Below, piece after piece: positions 1 to 13,000 of a DNA stretch of 64,000 nucleotides. Each line of letters opens with the position of its first letter. Position 1 is the first letter of the stretch. Made by a program: the position numbers and the translations under genes. The notes under the pieces were generated by a model. It was not told the origin of the DNA. It made no database searches and saw only the letters and a list, made by a program, of their open reading frames with translations. The stretch comes from Megachile rotundata (lineage: Eukaryota > Arthropoda > Insecta > Hymenoptera > Megachilidae). The stretch lies in contig NW_027473327.1 of assembly GCF_050947335.1 (NCBI RefSeq), positions 1,178,001 through 1,242,000 on the forward strand, read 5' to 3'.

Positions 1-498
1 TTGTATGATTGTGATTGTATGATTGTGATGGTTTGATTGTGATTGTATGATTCCGATATTATGATTGTGATTGTATGATTGTATTTGTATGATTGTGGTT
101 GTATGATTGTGATTGTATGATTGTATTTGGGAGATTGTGATTGTATGATTGCGATTGTATGATTGTGATTGCGTGATTGTGATTGTATGATTGCGATTGT
201 ATGATTGTGATTGTATGGTTGTGATTGTATGATTGTGATGGTATGATTGTGATTGTATGATTGCGATAGTATGATTGGGATTGTATGATTGTGATTGTAT
301 GATTGTGACTGTATGATTGTGATTGTATGATTGTGATTGCGTGATTGTGATTGTATGATTGCGATTGTATGATTGTGATTGTATGATTGTGATTGTCTGA
401 TTGTGGTTGTATGATTGTGATTGTATGACTGTGATTGTATGATTGTCATTGTATGATTATGATTGTATGATTGTGATTGCATGATTGTGAATGTATGA

Positions 499-1378
499 TT
501 GTGATTGTATGATTGCATTTGGGAGATTGTATTTTGGAGATTGTAATTGTATGATTGTGATTGTATGATTGCGATTGTATGATTGTGATTGTATGATTGT
601 GATATTATGATTGTGATAGTATGACTGTGATTGTATGACTGTGATTGTATGATTGTGATTGTATGATTGTGATTGTCTGATTGTGGTTGTATGATTGTGA
701 TTGTATGACTGTGATTGTATGATTGTCATTGTATGATTATGATTGTATGATTGTGATTGCATGATTGTGATTGTATGATCGTGATTGTATGATTGTGATA
801 GTATGATTGTGATTGTATGATTGTGATTGTATGATTGTGATTGTATGACGGTGATTGTATGATTGTGATTGTATGACTGTGATTGTATGATTGTGATTGT
901 GCGATTGTGATTGTACGATTGTGATTGTACGATTGTGATTGTACGATTGTGATTGTATGATTATAGTTGTATGATTGTGATAGTATGATTGTGATTGTAA
1001 GATTGTGATTGTATGACTGTGATTGTATGATTGTGATTGTATGATTGTGTTTGTATGATTAGGATTGTATGATTGCGATAGTATGATTGTGATTGTATGA
1101 TTGTGATTGTATGATTGTGATTGTATGATTGCATTTGGGAGATTGTATTTTGGAGATTGTAATTGTATGATTGCGATTGTATGATTGCGATTGTATGATT
1201 GTGATTGTATGATTGTGATATTATGATTGTGATAGTATGACTGTGATTGTATGACTGTGATTGTATGATTGTGATTGTATGATTGTGATTGTCTGATTGT
1301 GGTTGTATGATTGTGATTGTATGACTGTGATTGTATGATTGTCATTGTATGATTATGATTGTATGATTGTGATTGCAT
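499..1378 (+). repeat. 616-bp-spaced internal duplication in block A
   Basis: Bases 499-762 recur at 1115-1378, both carrying the GCATTTGGGAG marker (515 and 1131), the GATATTATG string and the GTCTGATTGTGGTT unit. They differ by a T10 to C substitution shortly after the marker. The spacing is 44 units. The pair is inherited in block A copies at 14,135-15,014 and 24,215-25,094. Confidence 0.8.
899..954 (+). repeat. CpG-bearing unit run (GTGCG, GTACG)
   Basis: One unit GTGCGATTGTGATT is followed by three GTACGATTGTGATT units. Most other copies of this run, for example near 2480, 6319, 8515, 18,595, 38,473 and 51,119, have two GTACG units. It is a local expansion of a T4 to C variant and one of the few places where consecutive units carry CpG. 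Confidence 0.8.
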
Positions 1379-3480
1379 GATTGTGATTGTATGATTGAGA
1401 CTGCATGATTTTGTGTGTATGTTTGTGATTGTATGATTGTGATTGTATGATTGTGATTGTATGATTGTGATTGTATGATTGCGATATTATGACTGTGATT
1501 GTATGATTGTGGTTGTATGATTGTGGTTGTATGATTGTGATTGTATGATTGTATTTGGGAGAATGTGATTGTATGATTGCGATTGTATGATTGTGATTGC
1601 GTGATTGTGATTGTATGATTGCGATTGTATGATTGTGATTGTATGGTTGTGATTGTATGATTGTGATGGTATGATTGTGATTGTATGATTGTGATTGTAT
1701 GATTGTGATTGTATGATTATGATGGAATGATTGTGATTGCATGATTGTGATTGTATGATTGTGATTGTATGACTGTGATTGTATGATTGTGATTGTATGA
1801 TTGTGATTGTATGATTAGGAATGTGTGATTGCGATAGTATGATTGTGATTGTATGATTGTGATTGTATGATTGTGATTGTATGATTGTGATTGTATGATT
1901 GTGATTGTATGATTGTGATTGTATGATTGTGATTGTATGATTGTATTTGGGAGATTGTATTTTGGAGATTGTAATTGTATGATTGCGATTGTATGATTGC
2001 GATTGTATGATTGCGATTGTATGATTGTGATTGTATGATTGTGATTGTATGATTGTGATTGTATGATTGTGATTGTATGATTGTGATTGTATGATTGTAA
2101 TTGTATGATTATAATTGTATGATTGTGATTGTATGATTGTGATTGTATGACTGTGATTGTATGATTGTGATTGTGCGACTGTGATTGTACGATTGTGATT
2201 GTACGATTGTGATTGTATGATTGTGATTGTATGATTGTGATTGTATGATTGCATTTGGGAGATTGTATTTTGGAGATTGTAATTGAATGATAGCGATTGT
2301 ATGATTGAGATTGTATGATTGTGATTGTATGATTGTGATTGTATGATTGTGATTGTATGATTGTGATTGTATGATTGTGATTGTATGATCGTGATTGTAT
2401 GATTGTGATAGTATGATTGTGATTGTATGATTGTGATTGTATGATTGTGATTGTATGACTGTGATTGTATGATTGTGATTGTGCGATTGTGATTGTACGA
2501 TTGTGATTGTACGATTGTGATTGTAAGATTGTGATTGTATGATTATAGTTGTATGATTGTGATAGTATGATTGTGATTGTAAGATTGTGATTGTATGACT
2601 GTGATTGTATGATTGTGATTGTATGATTGTGTTTGTATGATTAGGATTGTATGATTGCGATAGTATGATTGTGATTGTATGATTGTGATTGTATGATTGT
2701 GATTGTATGATTGTGATTGTATGATTGCATTTGGGAGATTGTATTTTGGAGATTGTAATTGTATGATTGCGATTGTATGATTGCGATTGTATGATTGTGA
2801 TTGTATGATTGTGATATTATGATTGTGATAGTATGACTGTGATTGTATGACTGTGATTGTATGATTGTGATTGTATGATTGTGATTGTCTGATTGTGGTT
2901 GTATGATTGTGATTGTATGACTGTGATTGTATGATTGTCATTGTATGATTATGATTGTATGATTGTGATTGCATGATTGTGATTGTATGATTGAGATTGC
3001 ATGATTTTGTATGTATGTTTGTGATTGTATGATTGTGATTGTATGATTGTGATTGTATGATTGTGATTGTATGATTGCGATATTATGATTGTGATTGTAT
3101 GATTGTGATTGTATGATTGTGGTTGTATGATTGTGATTGTATGATTGTATTTGGGAGATTGTGATTGTATGATTGCGATTGTATGATTGTGATTGCGTGA
3201 TTGTGATTGTATGATTGCGATTGTATGATTGTGATTGTATGGTTGTGATTGTATGATTGTGATGGTATGATTGTGATTGTATGATTGTGATTGTATGATT
3301 GTGATTGTATGATTATGATGGAATGATTGTGATTGCATGATTGTGATTGTATGATTGTGATTGCATGATTTTGAATGTATGATTGTGATTGTATGATTGT
3401 GATTGTATGATTGTGATTGTATGATTGTGATTGTATGATTGTGATTGTATGATTGTGATTGTATGATTGTGATTGTATGA

Positions 3481-6280
3481 TTGTGATTGTATGATAGCGA
3501 TTGTATGATTGTGATTGTATGATTATGATTGTATGATTGTGATTGTATGATTATGATTGTATGGTTGTGATTGAATGATTGTGATTGGATGATTGCGATT
3601 GTACGATTGCGATAGTATGATTGTGATTGTATGATTGTGATTTTATGATTGTCATTGTCTGATTATGATTGTATGATTGTGATTGTATGATCGTGATTGT
3701 ATGATTGTGATTGTATGATTGTGATTGTATGATTGTGATTGTATGATTGTGATTGTATGACTGTGATTGTATGATTGTGATTGTGCGATTGTGATTGTAT
3801 GATTGTATTTGGGAGATTGTATTTGGGAGATTGTAATTGTATGATTGCGATTGTATGATTGAGATTGTATGATTGTGATTGTATGATTGTGATTGTATGA
3901 TTGTGATAGCATGATTGTGATTGTGTGATTGTGATTGTATGACTGTGATTGTATGATTGTGATTGTATGATTGTGATAGTATGATTGTGATTGTATGATT
4001 GTGATTGTATGATTGTGATAGTATGATTGTGATTGTATGATTGTGATTGCGTGATTGTGATTGTATGATTGCGATTGTATGATTGTGATTGTATGATTGT
4101 GATTGTATGATTGTGATATTATGATTGTGATAGTATGACTGTGATTGTATGACTGTGATTGTATGATTGTGATTGTATGATTTTGATTGTCTGATTGTGG
4201 TTGTATGATTGTGATTGTATGATTGTGATTGTATGATTGTCATTGTATGATTATGATTGTATGATTGTGATTGCATGATTGTGATTGTATGATTGAGATT
4301 GCATGATTTTGTATGTATGATTGTGATTGTATGATTGTGATTGTATGATTGTGATAATATGATTGCGAATGTATGATTGTGATTGTATGATTATGATTGT
4401 ATGATTGTGATAGTATGATTGTGATTGTAAGATTGTGATTGCATGACTGTGATTGTATGATTGTGATTGTATGATTGTGATTGTATGATTAGGATTGTAT
4501 GATTGTGATAGTATGATTGTGATTGTATGATTGTGATTGTATGATTGTGATTGTATGATTGTATTTGGGAGATTGTATTTTGGAGATTGTAATTGTATGA
4601 TTGCGATTTTATGATTGTGATTGTATGATTGTGATTGTATGATTGTGATCGTATGATTGTGATCGTATGATAGTGATTGTATGATTGTGATTGTATGGTT
4701 GTGATTGTATGATTGTGATTGTATGATTGTAATTGTATGATTATGATTGTATGATTGTGATTGTATGATTGTGATGGTTTGATTGTGATTGTATGATTCC
4801 GATATTATGATTGTGATTGTATGATTGTGATTGTATGATTGTGGTTGTATGATTGTGATTGTATGATTGTATTTGGGAGATTGTGATTGTATGATTGCGA
4901 TTGTATGATTGTGATTGCGTGATTGTGATTGTATGATTGCGATTGTATGATTGTGATTGTATGGTTGTGATTGTATGATTGTGATGGTATGATTGTGATT
5001 GTATGATTGCGATAGTATGATTGTGATTGTATGATTGTGATTGTATGATTGTGACTGTATGATTGTGATTGTATGATTGTGATTGCGTGATTGTGATTGT
5101 ATGATTGCGATTGTATGACTGTGATTGTATGATTGTGATTGTATGATTGTGATTGTATGACTGTGATTGTATGATTGTGATTGTATGATTGTAATTGTAT
5201 GATTATGATTGTGTGATTGTGATTGTATGATTATGATTGTATGATTGTGATAGTATGATTGTGATTGTAAGATTGTGATTGCATGGCTGTGATTGTATGA
5301 TTGTGATTGTATGATTGTGATTGTATGATTAGGATTGTATGATTGTGATAGTATGATTGTGATTGTATGATTGTGATTGTATGATTGTGATTGTATGATT
5401 GTATTTGGGAGATTGTATTTTGGAGATTGTAATTGTATGATTGCGATTGTATGATTGTGATTGTATGATTGTGATTGTATGATTGTGATCGTATGATTGT
5501 GATCGTATGATTGTGATTGTATGATTGTGATTGTATGGTTGTGATTGTATAATTGTGATTGTTTGATTGTAATTGTATGATTATGATTGTATGATTGTGA
5601 TTGTATGATTGTGATGGTTTGATTGTGATTGTATGATTCCGATATTATGATTGTGATTGTATGATTGTAATTGTATGATTATGATTGTATGATTGTGATT
5701 GTATGATTGTGATGGTTTGATTGTGATTGTATGATTGCGATATTATGATTGTGATTGTATGATTGTGATTGTATGATAGCGATTGTATGATTGTGATTGT
5801 ATGATTATGATTGTATGATTGTGATTGTATGATTATGATTGTATGGTTGTGATTGAATGATTGTGATTGGATGATTGCGATTGTATGATTGTGATAGTAC
5901 GATTGTGATTGTATGATTGTGATTGTATGATTGTGATAGTATGATTGTGATTGTATGATTGTGATTGTATGATTGTATTTGGGAGATTGTATTTTGGAGA
6001 TTGTAATTGTATGATTGCGATTGTATGATTGTGATAGTATGATTGTGATTGTATGATTGTAATTGTATGATTGTGATTGTATGATTGTAATTGTATGATT
6101 ATGATTGTATGATTGTGATTGTATGATTGTGATGGTTTGATTGTGATTGTATGATTGCGATATTATGATTGTGATTGTATGATTGCGATTGTATGATTGT
6201 GATTGCGTGATTGTGATTGTATGATTGCGATTGTATGATTGTGATTGTATGATTGTGATTGTATGATTGTGATATTATGA
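3481..6280 (+). repeat. Higher-order block B, first copy
   Basis: This block matches 27,241-30,045 at offset +23,772 (1,698 units). Shared landmarks are the GTATGATAGCGATT unit near 3491, the double TTTGGGAG form at 3805, the marker strings at 4561, 5401 and 5975, paired GATCGTATG units and GTATAATT at 5547. It follows block A here and again after the third copy of A, so A+B was copied as one stretch of about 6.3 kb. It holds no gene. Confidence 0.85.
4381..5665 (+). repeat. 840-bp-spaced duplication in block B
   Basis: Bases 4381-4825 recur at 5221-5665. Both contain the GTAAGATT unit, the GATTAGG unit, the marker (4561 and 5401) and the paired GATCGTATG units. They differ by single bases, for example GCATGACTG against GCATGGCTG near 5283. 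The same pair is present in the second copy of B at 28,141 and 28,981. Confidence 0.85.
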
Positions 6281-7060
6281 TTGTGATTGTATGACTGTGA
6301 TTGTATGATTGTGATTGTGCGATTGTGATTGTACGATTGTGATTGTACGATTGTGATTGTATGATTATGATTGTATGATTATGATTGTATGATTGTGATT
6401 GCATGATTGTGATTGTATGATTGTGATAGTATGATTGTGATTGTATGACTGTGATTGTACGACTGTGATTGTATGATTGTGATTGTACGACTGTGATTGT
6501 ATGATTATGATTGTATGATTGTGATTGCATGATTGTGATTGTATGATTGAGATTGCATGATTTTGTATGTATGACTGTGATTGTATGATTGTGATTGTAT
6601 GATTGTGATTGTATGATTGTGATAGTATGATTGTGATTGTATGATTGTGATTGTATGACTGTGATTGTATGATTGTGACTGTATGATTGTGATTGTATGA
6701 TTGTGATTGTATGATTATGATGGAATGATTGTGATTGCATGATTGTGATTGTATGATTGTGATTGTATGATTGTGATTGTATGATTGTGATTGTATGATT
6801 GTGACTGTATGATTGTGATTGTATGATTGTGATTGTGTGATTGCGATTGTATGATTGCGATTGTATGATTGTGATTGTATGATGGTGATTGTATGATTGT
6901 GATTGTATGACTGTGATTGTATGATTGTGATTGTATGATTGTGATTGTATGATTAGGATTGTGTGATTGTGATAGTATGATTGTGATTGTATGATTGTGA
7001 TTGTATGATTGTGATTGTATGATTGTGATTGTATGATTGTGATTGTATGATTGTGATTGT
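6281..7060 (+). repeat. Junction segment between block B and H1
   Basis: Up to about 6275 the sequence runs with the second copy of B. It then departs: 30,045 onward continues into GATATTATG and GACTTTGATT units, whereas here the sequence jumps to the GTGCG, GTACG, GTACG string that in H1 lies near 8500. The segment therefore looks like a deletion fusion of two module positions. It also carries the GAGATTGCATGATTTTG string near 6548 and GATGGAATG near 6719. The right boundary is approximate because consensus units flank it. Confidence 0.65.
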
Positions 7061-10000
7061 ATGATTGTATTTGGGAGATTGTATTTTGGAGATTGTAATT
7101 GTATGATTGTGATGGTATGATTTTGATTGTATGATTGCGATAGTATGATTGTGATTGTATGATTGTGATTGTATGATTGTGACTGTATGATTGTGATTGT
7201 ATGATTGTGATTGCGTGATTGTGATTGTATGATTGTGATTGCGTGATTGTGATTGTATGATTGCGATTGTATGATTGTGATTGTATGATTGTGATTGTAT
7301 GATTGTGATTGTGTGATTGTGATTGTCTGATTGTGGTTGTATGATTGTGATTGTATGATTGTGATTGTATGATTGTGATTGTATGACTGTGATTGTATGA
7401 TTGTGATAGTATGACTGTGATTGTATGACTGTGATTGTATGATTGTGATTGTGTGATTGTGATTGTCTGATTGTGGTTGTATGATTGTGATTGTATGATT
7501 GTGATTGTATGATTGTGATTGTATGACTGTGATTGTATGATTGTGATTGTGTGATTGCGATTGTATGATTGCGATTGTATGATTGCGATTGTATGATTGT
7601 GATTGTATGATTGTGATTGTATGACTGTGATTGTATGATTGTGATTGTATGATTGTGATTGTATGATTGTGATTGTATGATTAGGATTGTATGATTGTGA
7701 TAGTATGATTGTGATTGTATGATTGTAATTGTATGATTGTGATTGTATGATTGTAATTGTATGATTATGATTGTATGATTGTGATTGTATGATTGTGATG
7801 GTTTGATTGTGATTGTATGATTGCGATATTATGATTGTGATTGTATGATTGCGATTGTATGATTGTGATTGCGTGATTGTGATTGTATGATTGCGATTGT
7901 ATGATTGTGATTGTATGATTGTGATTGTATGATTGTGATATTATGATTGTGATATTATGATTGTGATAGTATGACTTTGATTGTATGACTGTGATTGTAT
8001 GATTGTGATTGTATGATTGTGATTATCTGATTGTGGTTGTATGATTGTGATTGTATGATTGTGATTGTGCGATTGTCATTGTATGATTATGATTGTATGA
8101 TTGTGATTGCATGATTGCGATTGCATGATTGTGATAATATGATTGCGAATGTATGATTGTGATTGTATGTCTGTGATTGTATGATTGTGATTGTATGATT
8201 GTGCTAGTATGATTGTGATTGTAAGATTGTGATTGTATGTCTGTGATTGTATGATTGTGATTGTATGATTGTGATTGTATGATTGTGATTGTATGATTGC
8301 ATTTGGGAGATTGTATTTTGGAGATTGTAATTGTATGATTGCGATTGTGTGATTGTGATTGTATGATTGTGATTGTATGATTGTGATTGTATGATTGTGA
8401 TTGTATGATCGTGATTGTATGATTGTGATATTATGATTGTGATTGTATGATTGTGATTGTATGATTGTGATTGTATGATTGTGATTGTATGACTGTGATT
8501 GTATGATTGTGATTGTGCGATTGTGATTGTACGATTGTGATTGTACGATTGTGATTGTATGATTATGATTGTATGATTATGATTGTATGATTGTGATTGC
8601 ATGATTGTGATTGTATGATTGAGATTGCATGATTTTGTATGTATGACTGTGATTGTATGATTGTGATTGTATGATTGTGATAGTATGATTGTGATTGTAT
8701 GATTGTGATTGTATGACTGTGATTGTATGATTGTGACTGTATGATTGTGATTGTATGATTGTGATTGTATGATTATGATGGAATGATTGTGATTGCATGA
8801 TTGTGATTGTATGATTGTGATTGTATGACTGTGATTGTATGATTGTGATTGTGCGATTGTGATTGTACGATTGTGATTGTACGATTGTGATTGTATGATT
8901 ATGATTGTATGATTATGATTGTATGATTGTGATTGCATGATTGTGATTGTATGATTGTGATAGTATGATTGTGATTGTATGACTGTGATTGTACGACTGT
9001 GATTGTATGATTGTGATTGTATGATTGTCATTGTATGATTATGATTGTATGATTGTGATTGCATGATTGTGATTGTATGATTGAGATTGCATGATTTTGT
9101 ATGTATGACTGTGATTGTATGATTGTGATTGTATGATTGTGATAGTATGATTGTGATTGTACGATTGTGATTGTATGACTGTGATTGTATGATTGTGACT
9201 GTATGATTGTGATTGTATGATTGTGATAGTATGATTGTGATTGTATGATTGTGATTGTATGACTGTGATTGTATGATTGTGATTGTGCGATTGTGATTGT
9301 ACGATTGTGATTGTACGATTGTGATTGTATGATTGTGATTGTATGATTATGATGGAATGATTGTGATTGCATGATTGTGATTGTATGATTGTGATTGTAT
9401 GATTGTGATTGTATGATTGTGATTGTATGATTGTGACTGTATGATTGTGATTGTATGATTGTGATTGTGTGATTGCGATTGTATGATTGCGATTGTATGA
9501 TTGTGATTGTATGATGGTGATTGTATGATTGTGATTGTATGACTGTGATTGTATGATTGTGATTGTATGATTGTGATTGTATGATTAGGATTGTGTGATT
9601 GTGATAGTGTGATTGTGATTGTATGATTGTGATTGTATGATTGTGATTGTATGATTGTGATTGTATGATTGTGATTGTATGATTGTGATTGTATGATTGT
9701 GATTGTATGATTGTATTTGGGAGATTGTATTTTGGAGATTGTAATTGTATGATTGCGATTGTATGATTATGATTGTATGATTGTGATAGTATGATTGTGA
9801 TTGTAAGATTGTGATTGCATGACTGTGATTGTATGATTGTGATTGTATGATTGTGATTGTATGATTAGGATTGTATGATTGTGATAGTATGATTGTGATT
9901 GTATGATTGTGATTGTATGATTGTGACTGTATGATTGTGATTGTATGAGTGTGATTGCGTGATTGTGATTGTATGATTGTGATTGCGTGATTGTGATTGT

Positions 10001-13000
10001 ATGATTGCGATTGTATGATTGTGATTGTATGATTGTGATTGCATGATTGTGATTGTATGATTGTGATAGTATGATTGTGATTGTATGACTGTGATTGTAC
10101 GACTGTGATTGTATGATTGTGATTGTATGATTGTCATTGTATGATTATGATTGTATGATTGTGATTGCGTGATTGTGATAGTATGATTGTGATTGTATGA
10201 TTGTGATTGTATGATTGTGATTGTATGATTGTGATTGTACGATTGTGATTGTATGATTATAGTTGTATGATTGTGATAGTATGATTGTGATTGTAAGATT
10301 GTGATTGTATGACTGTGATTGTATGATTGTGATTGTATGATTGTGTTTGTATGATTAGGATTGTATGATTGCGATAGTATGATTGTGATTGTATGATTGT
10401 GATTGTATGATTGTGATTGTATGATTGTGATTGTATGATTGCATTTGGGAGATTGTATTTTGGAGATTGTAATTGTATGATTGCGATTGTATGATTGCGA
10501 TTGTATGATTGTGATTGTATGATTGTGATATTATGATTGTGATAGTATGACTGTGATTGTATGACTGTGATTGTATGATTGTGATTGTATGATTGTGATT
10601 GTCTGATTGTGGTTGTATGATTGTGATTGTATGACTGTGATTGTATGATTGTCATTGTATGATTATGATTGTATGATTGTGATTGCATGATTGTGATTGT
10701 ATGATTGAGATTGTATGATTGTGATAGTATGATTGTGATTGTATGATTGTGGTTGTAAGATTGTGGTTGAATGATTGTGATTGTATGATTGTATTTGGGA
10801 GATTGTGATTGTATGATTGCGATTGTATGATTGTGATTGCGTGATTGTGATTGTATGATTGCGATTGTATGATTGTGATTGTATGATTGTGATTGTATGA
10901 TTGTGATTGTATGATTGCGATATTATGATTGTGATTGTATGATTGTGGTTGTATGATTGTGGTTGTATGATTGTGATTGTATGATTGTATTTGGGAGATT
11001 GTGATTGTATGATTGCGATTGTATGATTGTGATTGCGTGATTGTGATTGTATGATTGCGATTGTATGATTGTGATTGTATGGTTGTGATTGTATGATTGT
11101 GATGGTATGATTGTGATTGTATGATTGTGATTGTATGATTGTGATTGTATGATTATGATGGAATGATTGTGATTGCATGATTGTGATTGTATGATTGTGA
11201 TTGTATGACTGTGATTGTATGATTGTGATTGTATGATAGTGATTGTATGATTAGGAATGTGTGATTGTGATAGTATGATTGTGATTGTATGATTGTGATT
11301 GTATGATTGTGATTGTATGATTGTGATTGTATGATTGTGATTGTATGATTGTGATTGTATGATTGTATTTGGGAGATTGTATTTTGGAGATTGTAATTGT
11401 ATGATTGCGATTGTATGATTGCGATTGTATGATTGCGATTGTATGATTGCGATTGTATGATTGTGATTGTATGATTGTGATTGTATGATTGTGATTGTAT
11501 GATTGTGATTGTATGATTGTAATTGTATGATTATAATTGTATGATTGTGATTGTATGATTGTGATTGTATGACTGTGATTGTATGATTGTGATTGTGCGA
11601 CTGTGATTGTACGATTGTGATTGTACGATTGTGATTGTATGATTGTGATTGTATGATTGTGATTGTATGATTGCATTTGGGAGATTGTATTTTGGAGATT
11701 GTAATTGAATGATAGCGATTGTATGATTGAGATTGTATGATTGTGATTGTATGATTGTGATTGTATGATTGTGATTGTATGATTGTGATTGTATGATTGT
11801 GATTGTATGATCGTGATTGTATGATTGTGGTAGTATGATTGTGATTGTATGATTGTGATTGTATGATTGTGATTGTATGACTGTGATTGTATGATTGTGA
11901 TTGTGCGATTGTGATTGTACGATTGTGATTGTACGATTGTGATTGTAAGATTGTGATTGTATGATTATAGTTGTATGATTGTGATAGTATGATTGTGATT
12001 GTAAGATTGTGATTGTATGACTGTGATTGTATGATTGTGATTGTATGATTGTGTTTGTATGATTAGGATTGTATGATTGCGATAGTATGATTGTGATTGT
12101 ATGATTGTGATTGTATGATTGTGATTGTATGATTGTGATTGTATGATTGCATTTGGGAGATTGTATTTTGGAGATTGTAATTGTATGATTGCGATTGTAT
12201 GATTGCGATTGTATGATTGTGATTGTATGATTGTGATATTATGATTGTGATAGTATGACTGTGATTGTATGACTGTGATTGTATGATTGTGATTGTATGA
12301 TTGTGATTGTCTGATTGTGGTTGTATGATTGTGATTGTATGACTGTGATTGTATGATTGTCAATGTATGATTATGATTGTATGATTGTGATTGCATGATT
12401 GTGATTGTATGATTGAGATTGCATGATTTTGTATGTATGTTTGTGATTGTATGATTGTGATTGTATGATTGTGATTGTATGATTGTGATTGTATGATTGC
12501 GATATTATGATTGTGATTGTATGATTGTGATTGTATGATTGTGGTTGTATGATTGTGATTGTATGATTGTATTTGGGAGATTGTGATTGTATGATTGCGA
12601 TTGTATGATTGTGATTGCGTGATTGTGATTGTATGATTGCGATTGTATGATTGTGATTGTATGGTTGTGATTGTATGATTGTGATGGTATGATTGTGATT
12701 GTATGATTGTGATTGTATGATTGTGATTGTATGATTATGATGGAATGATTGTGATTGTATGGTTGTGATTGAATGATTGTGTTTGGATGATTGCGATTGT
12801 ACGATTGCGATAGTATGATTGTGATTGTATGATTGTGATTTTATGATTGTCATTGTCTGATTATGATTGTATGATTGTGATTGTATGATCGTGATTGTAT
12901 GATTGTGATAGTATGATTGTGATTGTATGATTGTGATTGTATGATTGTGATTGTATGACTGTGATTGTATGATTGTGATTGTGCGATTGCGATTGTATGA

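Larger units (their letters stand above)
1..3480 (+). repeat. Higher-order block A, first copy
   Basis: This block recurs at offset +13,636 (13,637 to about 17,100) and +23,716 (23,717 to about 27,240). The match can be followed through the shared rare units GATTCCGATATTATG at about 50, GATTGGGATTG at about 275, the marker strings at 515, 1131 and 1943, and the GATTTTG string near 1400. Offsets drift only by whole units (13,636 to 13,622). Small differences are GTATTT for GTGATT near 85 and GTGTGTATG for GTATGTATG near 1414. The left edge lies outside the window. Confidence 0.85.

Noticed and set aside
515..540. G-quadruplex at TTTGGGAG/TTTTGGAG strings
   Set aside because: Each has only one run of three G and one of two, too few for a quadruplex.
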